Shown here piece after piece: positions 39,854 through 47,127 of a stretch of DNA of 64,000 nt. Positions within the stretch are counted from its first letter, which is position 1; each line of letters begins with the position of its first letter. Under the pieces are notes generated by a model. It was given only the letters and a program-made list of their open reading frames with translations. It did no database searches and was not told the DNA's origin. Position numbers and translations under genes: made by a program. This stretch comes from a virus. Where the stretch lies: the IMG/VR virus record IMGVR_UViG_3300046167_000921, positions 113,494 to 177,493 of that record; one strand, 5' to 3'.

Positions 39854-40317
39854 ACCGAAAGCATTTAAAGTCACGCATACTACAATGCGACTTGATATCG
39901 TCGAACTCCCCATGTCCTCGGAGGAAGGTAGGTGCTCTCATAGTAGACCCTGAGAGCAACGTAGTGGTCAGTGAGGGTTACAATGGGACTCCAAGAGGGT
40001 CGCGGGAGAGTCTCTGCGGGGGTGATGTGTGTTTACGAGAGTGTAACTCCGTACTGAGTGGTACGTCTAATGACATAGGTTGCCACCACGCGGAGATGAA
40101 TGCAATCTTAAACGCCGCTCGGGTAGGTCAATCAACTATGGGGAAGTGGCTTATAGCCAACTGCGACCCTTGCCTCATGTGTGCAAAGGCAATACACCAC
40201 TCTGGTATAAAGGCCGTTTACTGTCCTTCGGAAGTAAACGGGACTTTTGCACAAGGCCTAAGTTACCTAGAGAGGAACGGCGTTTCCACCTTTAAGATAA
40301 AGGAGGTAGGAGAATGA
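39850..40317 (+). CDS. Deoxycytidylate (dCMP) deaminase
   Basis: The zinc motif HAEMNAI (H80, E82) and CDPCLMC (C108, C111) define the cytidine/dCMP deaminase fold. The extended N-terminal half with SSNSPCPRRKVGALIV and GYNGTPRGS matches dCMP deaminases of T4 type. The product dUMP feeds thymidylate synthesis. Length 155 aa. Further cysteines (CGGDVC, GCHH) could bind a second zinc, as in T4. Next to it are the phosphoesterase and DUF3310. Confidence 0.92.
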   Translation: MNRKHLKSRILQCDLISSNSPCPRRKVGALIVDPESNVVVSEGYNGTPRGSRESLCGGDVCLRECNSVLSGTSNDIGCHHAEMNAILNAARVGQSTMGKWLIANCDPCLMCAKAIHHSGIKAVYCPSEVNGTFAQGLSYLERNGVSTFKIKEVGE

Positions 40318-40529
40318 GTGAATATGAGAAAGTAGAACACCCAGACCACTACCAAAGTGAGAAGATCGAAGCCATAGACGTTATCGAGGCTTTCGAGCTC
40401 AACTTTTCTCTCGGGTCTGCGGTCAAATATATATTAAGAGCAGGTAAGAAGCCTACAGAGACCGCTGAAGAAGACCTAAGCAAAGCGGTTTGGTACATAC
40501 AGCGAGAGATCCAGAGGAGGGGAGGATGA
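40314..40529 (+). CDS. DUF3310 family protein
   Basis: The sequence has the family hallmark VEHPDHYQ, IEAIDVIEAF and AVKYILRAGKK, followed by DLSKAVWYI. DUF3310 proteins are small, widespread in phages and often lie near nucleotide metabolism genes; a kinase-like role was suggested for some members. Start supported by AGGAGG. It overlaps the next gene by ATGA. Confidence 0.88.
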   Translation: MSEYEKVEHPDHYQSEKIEAIDVIEAFELNFSLGSAVKYILRAGKKPTETAEEDLSKAVWYIQREIQRRGG

Positions 40530-41134
40530 TCATCACAATACTTAGGAAACCCGTAGAGGGAACAGTAGCAGAAAACACTCTTAAGCATGGGTGTGGGGCT
40601 ATAAATATAGATGCCACACGCATCGGTGGGGGGGTTCCCCGTCAAGCGACTGCTGGAAATCGGACTGTAGGATGGGGGGTTCAAAAGGGAGGGTGTTCCT
40701 ATGAGAAAGGGACTGGAGTAACCTTTACAAATCAAGGTAGATGGCCTGCTAACTTCATTCTTACCCACAACCACAAAGAGGACTGTGAATTAAAAGGCAC
40801 GAAGAAGATTAAAGAGGGTGAGGGTAAATCTGATAAAGGAGGCACTGAGCGAGAAGTAGGTCTTTACAAGGACGGGCTTAAGAAAAGAGCGAAAGACCAC
40901 CATCAAGGAGAAGAAACTATACCTGATTGGGCTTGTGTAGAGGGTTGTCCTGTTAAGAATCTTGATAAACAAACAGGTGTCTTAGTTAGTGGTAAAGATG
41001 TAAACCCAACTAATTCAAACGTGAGTGGTTTCTTTGGTAAGACAGATAATTATTACTCCTCATCTGCGAACTGTGGAGATAGGGGGGGTGCTTCTAGGTT
41101 CTTCAAACAGTTTAAGAAAGAGAATGATCAATGA
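40526..41134 (+). CDS. Middle piece of a split DNA methyltransferase
   Basis: The start at the ATG overlapping the DUF3310 stop gives MIITILRKPVEGTVAENTL. This reads straight on from the KPAWEPICIGVK near the end of the next gene product, as single-chain phage methyltransferases do. GCGAINIDATRIGG and GRWPANFILTH are the insertion or target-recognition region of that family, and GGASRFF marks its end. It carries no S-adenosylmethionine-binding or catalytic motif itself. It likely works with the following two proteins. A chance TATAAATA lies within its codons (40600-40607). Confidence 0.78.
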   Translation: MIITILRKPVEGTVAENTLKHGCGAINIDATRIGGGVPRQATAGNRTVGWGVQKGGCSYEKGTGVTFTNQGRWPANFILTHNHKEDCELKGTKKIKEGEGKSDKGGTEREVGLYKDGLKKRAKDHHQGEETIPDWACVEGCPVKNLDKQTGVLVSGKDVNPTNSNVSGFFGKTDNYYSSSANCGDRGGASRFFKQFKKENDQ

Positions 41135-41685
41135 TTGAGATTAAAATAGGTGATTGCACACAACGATTAAAAGACCTAGAGGGCAACTCTGTAGACGCAA
41201 TCATCTGCGACCCCCCTTATGGGCTAAAGTTTATGTCTAAAGGTTGGGACGACATAGGTAAAGGTTCTCAACAAAGGGAATGGCATAGAAAGTGGCTTAC
41301 AGAGGCTCATCGAATCTTAAAACCTAATGGGTTGATTAAGGCATTTAGTGGAACTAGGACTTTTCATCACCTAATAGCGATGATGGAAGAAATAGGCTTC
41401 TCAGATTTACGGGTAGAGGCTTGGACTTATTCGTCAGGATTCCCGAAATCTCTTAACTTAAGTAAAGCACTAGAAAAAAATGGAACTCTGAAAATAGTAG
41501 GTCAAGGACGAGCTGGTAAAAATGCTCTAGGTCAAGACAGTGGGTATAATAAAACATATAACCCACACACTTATGACATAGTAGAAGCAAATTCTGAAGG
41601 GGCTAAAACTTGGGAGGGTTGGGGGACAGCTCTTAAGCCCGCTTGGGAGCCTATCTGTATTGGGGTTAAGCAAGGAAGTAACTGA
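41131..41685 (+). CDS. Catalytic (DPPY) piece of a split DNA methyltransferase
   Basis: DAIICDPPYGLKFMSKGWD contains the catalytic motif IV of beta-class adenine-N6/cytosine-N4 methyltransferases (residues 27-30). RILKPNGLIKAF and AWTYSSGFPKSLNLSKAL follow as in single-chain phage enzymes, and the chain ends after TALKPAWEPICIG, exactly where the preceding gene product begins. The AdoMet motif I is missing here and lies in the next gene. The coding order of the three pieces is therefore permuted. Confidence 0.85.
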   Translation: MIEIKIGDCTQRLKDLEGNSVDAIICDPPYGLKFMSKGWDDIGKGSQQREWHRKWLTEAHRILKPNGLIKAFSGTRTFHHLIAMMEEIGFSDLRVEAWTYSSGFPKSLNLSKALEKNGTLKIVGQGRAGKNALGQDSGYNKTYNPHTYDIVEANSEGAKTWEGWGTALKPAWEPICIGVKQGSN

Positions 41686-42374
41686 TGAAAGACATGATAG
41701 AATATTTCAAGACAATGATCACCCCCCCTGTAAAGGATGCTTGTGTCATTGTGAGTAAACCTAGCGAGATCAACTTTGAAAGCTACCTAGAAGAGGTTTT
41801 TGAAGAGGGGGCTATTGCCTCCTCTCTCCAACCAAAAGCTCACGGTGTCATCCTGCTAGGAGAGCCTACAAAAGAGGAGTCTCAGAAGATTCAAGACATA
41901 CTCAAACCCGGAGGTCACGTAGTCCTAATCCCCGACTCAGATATTGGGTACAAGGGGGTAATCGCCCTTGAGGACACAGGCTTTGAGGTACGAGATGCGA
42001 TCTTTGTGGCAGAAGAGGCAGATAGCTTCTATTACACGTCAAAGGCGAGTAGGTCAGAGAGAGAAGCGGGCTTGGTTGCGGAAGAAGGGAAGAGGGGTAA
42101 CGTTCACCCTACGGTCAAGCCTATTGAGATTATGGAGTGGTGTGCTAGAGGCATAGAGGCAAGCTCTACTATAGTAGACCCTTTTATGGGGTCTGGTACT
42201 ACAGGGATTGCAATGTCTCGAAAAGGTCACAACTTCATTGGTATAGAGTTGAACCCAGAGTATGCACAGATCTCAGAGCAGAGGATTCGTCATTGGAAGC
42301 CTATTGACACTGAGATCAAGTCAGAGGCGAAGCCTGTTGACACTGAGTTCAAGGGTCAGGTTTCTCTTTTTTAG
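41685..42374 (+). CDS. AdoMet-binding piece of a split DNA methyltransferase
   Basis: The C-terminal half has FYYTSKASRSERE, HPTVKPIEIMEW and motif I DPFMGSGTTGIA, then GIELNPEYAQISEQRI, which make the AdoMet pocket of beta-class methyltransferases. The first about 100 residues look like a worn methyltransferase fold (LKPGGHVVLI, GFEVRDAIF) without DPPY. The start overlaps the previous stop by one base, with AAGGAAG upstream. It ends four bases into the convergent pentapeptide gene. Confidence 0.87.
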   Translation: MKDMIEYFKTMITPPVKDACVIVSKPSEINFESYLEEVFEEGAIASSLQPKAHGVILLGEPTKEESQKIQDILKPGGHVVLIPDSDIGYKGVIALEDTGFEVRDAIFVAEEADSFYYTSKASRSEREAGLVAEEGKRGNVHPTVKPIEIMEWCARGIEASSTIVDPFMGSGTTGIAMSRKGHNFIGIELNPEYAQISEQRIRHWKPIDTEIKSEAKPVDTEFKGQVSLF

Positions 42375-43750
42375 AACTCGTCGTCCATGTCATAACCCAT
42401 GAGGTCTTCCTCATAACCCATGTGGTCGTCCATCATAGCCATGAGTTCCTGATCTTCACTCATGTGGTCATACATACCCATGTGTTCTTCCTCATTGCTC
42501 TCTACCTCTTCACCGTAGAGACCCTCGACAAAACGAGATGCGACGCGACGACCCGCTGTTGGGTTATGGTATGCCCTCCGAGTTACGAACTTCCTTAACT
42601 TTCTTCCGAAGCTCATGTCCAGCTTTGTTCTCTTGTCAGTCTTGATGTTCTTAAGCGTGACGTTTGAGAGATCTACGCCAGAGAGATCTGCCCCTCTAAG
42701 ATCTGCACCTGTAAGATCCGCACCGTCGATAGAAAGAACGCCTGTGAGATCCGCACCGTCAAGATTCGCACCCCTTAACTTCGCATCTGTCAGATCCGCA
42801 CCTTCGAAATTGCTTCCGTCAGAGAGATCTGCTTCTATAAGGATTGTGTTTCTCATCTTAGCGTTTGTGAAATCTCCGCCCTTAAGTTTACAAGATTTCA
42901 TGTTAGCACGATTAAAGTTAGTTCCTACAAAAGATCCGTTTTCTGCAGAAGACCCTTCAAGATTTGCACCCTCGAAAATGAGAGATTCTAAGTTCGCCAG
43001 ATTTCCAAACGAGCCTGAATAGGTGATCCTGCTAAGATCTGTCCTCATTGAGAAGGTACACCCTTCGAGAGCCCCTTCGTCTTCAAATTCGATGCCCACA
43101 AGGTCGGTTTTTTTAAATGAAGTGCCATTGACGCTGTGGATCTTCTTAACTCCAATGAAACTGCATTCTTCAACCTCACCATTCATGATGACAACGTTTG
43201 TCAGATCCGCGTGGTTAAAGATGACTCTCTCAAGACCATCAGCGGTTGCCATGTTCGCGTTCGCCATAGTTGCTCTGGTAAAGTTAGCTCCCCTCAAAAC
43301 AGTATTGTTTATGTTTGTGAAGTTAAGGTTAGCCCCTACGAACTGTGCCATCGTAAGATCGGCATTTTCGAAATTAGCCATGCCTATCCTGAGGCCACTA
43401 AAATTAGACCTCTCCAATTCACAGTCAGAAAAATTCGTATGGGACACAGTCACAAGCCCCTTAATCTTGGTGAAGTCCCTCTGGTTGAGGTTCATATCAG
43501 AGAGATCCGCACTAGGGATGTATTTACCTAGCTTTTCAATGATATCGGGATCTTCCTTTTTTTTGTAATTGATGTAATTTTTGAGTGCCTTATCATCCTT
43601 TTTACTTTTTTTCAATGCTTCAAGGAGTACTTGCTCTTGCTCTTCATCCTCTAACCCAGCCTGGCGTGCGGCGGCTCTCCTCACCCTGTTAAGGTAAGCT
43701 CTTCTCTTCATTGCGAGTTGTTTCTGAACTCTTCGTGATGCTCGTCTCAT
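42371..43750 (-). CDS. Pentapeptide-repeat protein with acidic Met-rich tail, 459 aa
   Basis: Start at the ATG giving MRRASRRVQKQL, preceded by AAAGGAG; an upstream in-frame extension has no ribosome-binding site. A very basic N-terminus leads to pentapeptide repeats from about residue 90 to 385 (ADLTGADLRGADL is the clearest run). A basic segment (FVTRRAYH, GRRVASRFVEGL) and an acidic, Met-rich tail (HMGMYDHMSEDQELM) follow. The VASRF segment resembles tails of other proteins here. Structural or DNA-mimic role; unknown. Confidence 0.88.
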   Translation of the reverse strand: MRRASRRVQKQLAMKRRAYLNRVRRAAARQAGLEDEEQEQVLLEALKKSKKDDKALKNYINYKKKEDPDIIEKLGKYIPSADLSDMNLNQRDFTKIKGLVTVSHTNFSDCELERSNFSGLRIGMANFENADLTMAQFVGANLNFTNINNTVLRGANFTRATMANANMATADGLERVIFNHADLTNVVIMNGEVEECSFIGVKKIHSVNGTSFKKTDLVGIEFEDEGALEGCTFSMRTDLSRITYSGSFGNLANLESLIFEGANLEGSSAENGSFVGTNFNRANMKSCKLKGGDFTNAKMRNTILIEADLSDGSNFEGADLTDAKLRGANLDGADLTGVLSIDGADLTGADLRGADLSGVDLSNVTLKNIKTDKRTKLDMSFGRKLRKFVTRRAYHNPTAGRRVASRFVEGLYGEEVESNEEEHMGMYDHMSEDQELMAMMDDHMGYEEDLMGYDMDDEF

Positions 43751-43798
43751 GTTGTTTCTCCTTTGAATGACATAGCCACTATTGTAAGCCATAAACAA

Positions 43799-44229
43799 GA
43801 TATAAAAGACATAGTGTTTTTTTGAACTTCCCTATCTAGGTTGAACCTATGACTCTATCCTACAACGTCACCCTCCCTACTTTATTATTTAAAGAGTTCT
43901 TTAGTCTCAGCGGACTTTTCAGTTGAGATATCCTTACTGCCTCTTCCCTGACATGGGCAGGGGGAAAAAGAATAAGCCCCTCCAATCTCCTTCTATAAGA
44001 GTAAAGGGGTACGAGGGTGAGTAGAGTAGGTGTTGAGACAACTAAAAAAATAGGATGGCTGTCTATGCTCATGCTGTAGGAGAGCCTGTAACCTAGTTTA
44101 GGGCTACTCGGAAGACCCTAATCCAGCCACAAAAACCAGAATGTTCTTCTAACACCAGAAGAACATTACTAGGATAACGCCAGACCTCCTTGATGTTGGG
44201 GGGTAATTTAGAAGAAAAGGAATATGAAG
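43799..44229. other. Noncoding stretch before the tRNA region, with one strong hairpin
   Basis: No convincing gene was found; only frames under 30 codons without ribosome-binding sites, and a 70-codon minus-strand frame also without one. A perfect 11-bp stem with a 6-base loop (AATGTTCTTCT and its complement) lies at 44140-44167. It is not followed by a T-run, so it is not a classical terminator. Confidence 0.5.
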
Positions 44230-44430
44230 ATGAAGACCTTGTTTATTAAGAAGAGCGGCGAAGAGTTCTATAGGGAGCTTGATAGAGAAGAGAGGAGAAG
44301 ATCAGTAATCACGATCCGTGAGAGACTCAGTCTCTCAAAGGTTACAAGTGACCCTCTGGAACTCCTTAAAGAGAAGAGGTACAAGAGGGTAGTTCTAGCA
44401 GGGGATCTCTCTTTTAAAGAGATTGGGTAA
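44230..44430 (+). CDS. Small basic protein, 66 aa
   Basis: The ATG giving MKTLFIKKSGEEF is preferred because AAAAGGAA lies seven to nine bases before it, while an ATG two codons earlier is too close. It is Lys/Arg/Glu-rich and predicted helical. No family recognised. It lies six bases ahead of another small gene. Confidence 0.55.
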   Translation: MKTLFIKKSGEEFYRELDREERRRSVITIRERLSLSKVTSDPLELLKEKRYKRVVLAGDLSFKEIG

Positions 44431-44435
44431 ATGTC

Positions 44436-44645
44436 ATGTATTACATTGTAGACAGAGCTACAGGCCAGAATTTGCACTATGTTAACAGGGGTATAGTCAA
44501 GAAGGCATACTCTTTTAGAGTCCTCGCGGCGAAGGATTTAGAGGAGTCTATTTTAGAGAATGCCCAAAGAAAAGATGTTGTAGAAATCTCTAGGTCTGCA
44601 AGGCTTTACTTGGAGAACCAAAAGAGGCTTCAAAAAAATAGTTGA
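44436..44645 (+). CDS. Small protein, 69 aa
   Basis: Encodes MYYIVDRATGQNLHY then a helical basic part (SARLYLENQKRLQKN). A weak ribosome-binding site and tight spacing to the preceding gene suggest coupling. No family recognised; the RATGQNLHYVNRG start resembles small phage proteins that bind nucleic acid, but this is weak. Confidence 0.55.
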   Translation: MYYIVDRATGQNLHYVNRGIVKKAYSFRVLAAKDLEESILENAQRKDVVEISRSARLYLENQKRLQKNS

Positions 44646-44649
44646 AAAA

Positions 44650-44680
44650 AATATCGGTAGCTCTGCTCCTATTGTATAAT
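44650..44680 (+). promoter_or_regulatory. Promoter for the tRNA cluster
   Basis: A consensus -10 TATAAT (44675-44680) lies about 55 bases before the first tRNA. The -35 region is poorly conserved, with TATCGG at 17-base spacing. Confidence 0.5.
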
Positions 44681-44733
44681 AGTTACTGTTGGGTGACGAT
44701 ACCTGAACAATCTTTGAAAAAACAAAAAACAAA

Positions 44734-44806
44734 GGGCCTATAGCTCAGTGGTTAGAGCTCCCGACTCATAATCGGTAGGTCTCAGGTTCAAATCCTGATG
44801 GGCCCA
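44734..44806 (+). tRNA. tRNA with CAT anticodon (Met or Ile2)
   Basis: A full cloverleaf is visible: acceptor GGGCCTA/TGGGCCC, D-stem GCTC/GAGC, anticodon loop CTCATAA, T-arm CAGG-TTCAAAT-CCTG. CCA is not fully encoded. CAT could be elongator Met or, if the cytosine is lysidinylated, Ile for AUA; the sequence alone cannot decide. Confidence 0.9.
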
Positions 44807-45034
44807 TTAGCACGCACCTCCTCACGGAGGGTCAAAAAAGAGATGACACTGCACGGAAGCATTCTTGTAGGGGGTTCGAATCCTCCGCCTCAGGGTGGCC
44901 AGAAGACTTCGGTTAGGTTTGGTCGCAGGTTTACTGAAGACTTTAAGCTCTCTCAGAGATAGTTGTATCTTAGGGTTCGATCCCCTTTCCATCATCGGTG
45001 GGTTTTGGTACGGTACAGTGAAGTGTGCTTTTAA
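44807..45034 (+). other. tRNA spacer with two orphan T-arm-like elements
   Basis: Two T-arm-like hairpins with canonical loops occur: GGGGG-TTCGAAT-CCTCC (44870-44886) and GGG-TTCGATC-CCC (about 44973-44985). No matching acceptor, D or anticodon arms could be folded around them. A TTTGGTCGCAGGTTT stretch at 44918-44932 resembles part of the next tRNA-Arg. They could be decayed, interrupted or unusual tRNAs. Confidence 0.5.
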
Positions 45035-45106
45035 GCACTCGTAGCTCAGCGGAAGAGCAGTGGCCTTCTAAGCCATTGGTCGCAGGTTCGAATCCTGCCG
45101 AGTGTA
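45035..45106 (+). tRNA. tRNA-Arg (TCT)
   Basis: Acceptor GCACTCG/CGAGTGT, D-stem GCTC/GAGC, anticodon loop CTTCTAA and T-arm GCAGG-TTCGAAT-CCTGC form a standard cloverleaf of 72 bases. It reads AGA, a codon used heavily by genes in this window. Confidence 0.93.
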
Positions 45107-45157
45107 CTAGGTCGCATTGGGGAAACCTACCCCTACTCTATGAGTGGGGCAATAAAC

Positions 45158-45230
45158 GCATTCATAGCTCAGTCGGAAGAGCACCACTTTCCTAAAGTGG
45201 GGGTCACAGGTTCGAGCCCTGTTGAGTGCA
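45158..45230 (+). tRNA. tRNA-Arg (CCT)
   Basis: Acceptor GCATTCA/TGAGTGC, D-stem GCTC/GAGC, anticodon stem CCACT/AGTGG with loop TTCCTAA, T-arm ACAGG-TTCGAGC-CCTGT. It reads AGG, the partner of the AGA tRNA just upstream. Confidence 0.93.
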
Positions 45231-45306
45231 TTAGGCTCACCCTTTTATCTTTTTACCTTTATATAGGGGGGGTAGATAGGTTGTTGGGCGAGGGTGGGTC
45301 TAAGGT

Positions 45307-45352
45307 AAAAAGGCTGGTTTTCTTATTGAGAGAGCCAGCCTTTTTTTTTATT
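45307..45352 (+). terminator. Rho-independent terminator of the first tRNA block
   Basis: The stem AAAAAGGCTGG pairs with CCAGCCTTTTT and runs into nine T residues. It ends the transcript holding the Met and two Arg tRNAs. Confidence 0.88.
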
Positions 45353-45426
45353 TTTTCTCCTCCTTACTTGGTAGAGTGCTATTTGTGTAGGGCGTTCCTA
45401 CACATTACACACACAGGAGAATGGTA

Positions 45427-45633
45427 ATGGGAGACAGCGTAAGAAACGGTTATGAGATTAGGGAATCTCTCTTGGAAATGGCGATCAACATTCTACAAGA
45501 GAGGGTGAGCCAAGAGCGTGAGAATGAGTACCTTAAGCCAGAAGGTACTCGTCAACCCGTTCAAGGCTTTGACGTTAATGATGTTATCAAGGTTGCTCAC
45601 ACGCTTGACTCTTTTGTCAGTCGAAAAAATTAA
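45427..45633 (+). CDS. Small conserved-type phage protein, 68 aa
   Basis: The ATG giving MGDSVRNGYEIRESLLEM is chosen because AGGAG lies seven bases before it; an ATG two codons earlier is too close. The protein is an amphipathic helix-rich chain (AINILQERVSQERENEY, DVNDVIKVAHTLDSF). Similar small proteins with YEIR...LLEMA are seen in T4-like marine phages, without known function. It lies between two tRNA groups. Confidence 0.7.
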   Translation: MGDSVRNGYEIRESLLEMAINILQERVSQERENEYLKPEGTRQPVQGFDVNDVIKVAHTLDSFVSRKN

Positions 45634-45679
45634 GTGATAATAATTTGCGTGACCACTCTTCATATAGATAATAAGAGAT

Positions 45680-45833
45680 GGGCGTATAGCTTAGTTTGAC
45701 AGGTGACTGTGATACAGTTTATCTGAGAGCACTGTTAAGTCGGTACTACCGATTAGGTTAAAGTCTGACCAATACTAGTCAGGGTCAGGTCACTTTCCGC
45801 AGGAGGGTCGGGTTTAAACCCCGATACGCTTTC
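45680..45833 (+). ncRNA. Unresolved tRNA-like RNA of about 154 bases
   Basis: The 5' GGGCGTA can pair with TACGCTT at the 3' end, GCTT at 45689 can pair with GAGC at 45727, and TCGGG-TTTAAAC-CCCGA forms a T-arm next to the 3' acceptor strand. The T-loop lacks the invariant C56. About 80 extra bases lie inside. It may be an interrupted or decayed tRNA or a structured small RNA; a GAT or other anticodon cannot be assigned. Confidence 0.4.
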
Positions 45834-45839
45834 TAATAA

Positions 45840-45911
45840 GGTCCCATCGTCTAGGGGTTAGGACATCGGCCTTTCACGCCGAGAACGCGGGTTCAAATCC
45901 CGCTGGGATCA
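45840..45911 (+). tRNA. tRNA-Glu (TTC)
   Basis: Acceptor GGTCCCA/TGGGATC, anticodon stem TCGGC/GCCGA with loop CTTTCAC and T-arm GCGGG-TTCAAAT-CCCGC. The D-arm GTCT/GGAC is typical of Glu tRNAs. Confidence 0.92.
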
Positions 45912-46023
45912 CTATGTGTGCCTTCACGCAGGCTTGTTGCAACAGGTAAGTCAAGGTTTAGACCTTGACAGGGGCTGGTGGTTGATACACCTTTCCATTG
46001 AAACAAAGAATTAAGGTGTCTTA
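45912..46023 (+). other. Spacer between tRNA-Glu and tRNA-Lys
   Basis: Contains a perfect 7-bp hairpin with a 4-base loop (TCAAGGT, 45951-45968) and a 4-bp GGTG/CACC hairpin. No tRNA T-arm and no open reading frame were found. Confidence 0.5.
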
Positions 46024-46096
46024 GGGTCGTTAGCTCAATTGGTAGAGCAGTAGACTTTTAATCTATTGGTTCTGGGTTCGAGTCCCAGACGACCCA
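46024..46096 (+). tRNA. tRNA-Lys (TTT)
   Basis: Acceptor GGGTCGT/ACGACCC, D-stem GCTC/GAGC, anticodon stem GTAGA/TCTAT with loop CTTTTAA and T-arm CTGGG-TTCGAGT-CCCAG. A terminator follows six bases later. Confidence 0.94.
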
Positions 46097-46101
46097 CTCT
46101 T

Positions 46102-46132
46102 AAAGAGTCTCTTCGGAGGCTCTTTTTTTTTA
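46102..46132 (+). terminator. Rho-independent terminator after tRNA-Lys
   Basis: The stem AAAGAGTCTC with a TTCG tetraloop pairs with GAGGCTCTTT (one mismatch) and is followed by a run of T. Confidence 0.88.
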
Positions 46133-46135
46133 TTT

Positions 46136-46261
46136 GTGGGCATCCTCACCTTGAAAGCTCTCGGGCTAAAGGAGCTTCGGGACATCTTTAAGGTCTCTAC
46201 CGATGAAGCAAAACAGGCTAACACTTCGAACCTTGAGAAAAGAGGCAAGAGTGCTTCGTAG
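46136..46261 (+). CDS. Possible 41-aa peptide directly after the tRNA terminator
   Basis: A GTG-started frame encodes GILTLKALGLKELRDIF and then KVSTDEAKQANTSN, an amphipathic helix with protein-like composition. There is no ribosome-binding site, as the terminator T-run lies immediately upstream, so it may be a remnant of a longer gene. Function unknown. Confidence 0.3.
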   Translation: MGILTLKALGLKELRDIFKVSTDEAKQANTSNLEKRGKSAS

Positions 46262-46321
46262 GATGACCTGAAGTGGTTGGTATTATGGTATGTCTATTTT
46301 AAACAAGAAGGAGTCAACGCC

Positions 46322-46504
46322 ATGAGTGAGAGCATCAACTTATACGCGATCTTGTCTGATAAAGGAGAGGTTATAAAGACCTCGCAAGGGTCTTACTATT
46401 TAACGAGATCACAAGCTAGATCTGCCCGTAGAGAGGTGTCGAGCAAGGCTCGCATCGTAAAGCGTTCTTATAGTGCAGGGAGTACATGGGAGACCGCAAA
46501 ATGA
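46322..46504 (+). CDS. Small basic protein, 60 aa
   Basis: Start at the ATG giving MSESINLYAILSDKG, with AAGGAG eight bases upstream. The protein (YAILSDKGEVIKTSQGSYYL, then RSQARSARREV) resembles small phage proteins of similar pattern with unknown function. It overlaps the next gene by ATGA. Confidence 0.65.
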   Translation: MSESINLYAILSDKGEVIKTSQGSYYLTRSQARSARREVSSKARIVKRSYSAGSTWETAK

Positions 46505-46800
46505 GGAGTACCATGTGGGGCTTTGATAAAGAGTGTTTGGCTATGGGTCGGTTTTACGACTATCTCTCTCACTCTGAGAAGATTGAGCCTGAAAAAGTGG
46601 GTCGAGTCATGGCTTGGGCGGTTAAAGTTTTTGATAAAGATCTGCTTTATACTAAAGAGATGAAGATCACAGTCAATGTGCTTCTGACCTCTGGTTCTGA
46701 TGAGGATAAAGAGTTTGCTCAATATGCTAAGGATGCCATTGAGCAAGTCAATTTCGGCATCCTTAGAACGCCTAAAGACTATAGAATGAGATACCGCTAA
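46501..46800 (+). CDS. Small hypothetical protein, 99 aa
   Basis: The ATG overlapping the previous stop is used; GGGAG lies eight bases before it. It encodes MRSTMWGFDKECLAM and a helical body (VMAWAVKVFDKDLL). No family recognised. Confidence 0.65.
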   Translation: MRSTMWGFDKECLAMGRFYDYLSHSEKIEPEKVGRVMAWAVKVFDKDLLYTKEMKITVNVLLTSGSDEDKEFAQYAKDAIEQVNFGILRTPKDYRMRYR

Positions 46801-46874
46801 GTTTTTTTGCTCGACCCTCAGGCTATCTCGATAAGTGCAGTGCCCATAATAACTAATCACGCAAGGAGATTGCT

Positions 46875-47114
46875 ATGAGCAGGCGAGAGGTTGCCATTCC
46901 TATATTAATCCTCGTTATCTGTTTGGCTTTGCTGGCGTTAGATCGCTCTTCAGAGACTACAGTTTACCGATGCATGAGTGGCAACGAAGTTGTTTACTTT
47001 TCAGACCGAGAGCCACACCCCGCTCTCAATTACAAGACATGTGCCGAGATTGAGATGCCGAAGGGTGATTACTTCGACGCCAAGCACTCGTTCCACTATG
47101 GTTCAAATAACTAA
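46875..47114 (+). CDS. Small membrane-anchored protein, 79 aa
   Basis: The N-terminal hydrophobic helix (AIPILILVICLALLAL) follows two arginines, so the C-terminus is likely periplasmic. Two cysteines in the outer part (YRCMSG, YKTCAEI) could form a disulfide. AAGGAG precedes the ATG. Function unknown. Confidence 0.7.
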   Translation: MSRREVAIPILILVICLALLALDRSSETTVYRCMSGNEVVYFSDREPHPALNYKTCAEIEMPKGDYFDAKHSFHYGSNN

Positions 47115-47127
47115 GGAGTTAAAAAAA

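Noticed and set aside
40600-40607. Exact TATAAATA on the plus strand
   Set aside because: It lies inside methyltransferase codons and not near a start codon, so it is probably chance.
43860-44072. 70-codon minus-strand frame before the tRNA region
   Set aside because: No ribosome-binding site and no recognisable protein pattern.
44807-45034. tmRNA
   Set aside because: T-arm-like loops are present, but there is no GGGG...GATTCGACGGG-type 5' end and no tag reading frame.
45140-45427. 95-codon plus-strand frame across tRNA-Arg (CCT) and the terminator
   Set aside because: It translates a tRNA and a terminator, lacks a ribosome-binding site and looks non-coding.
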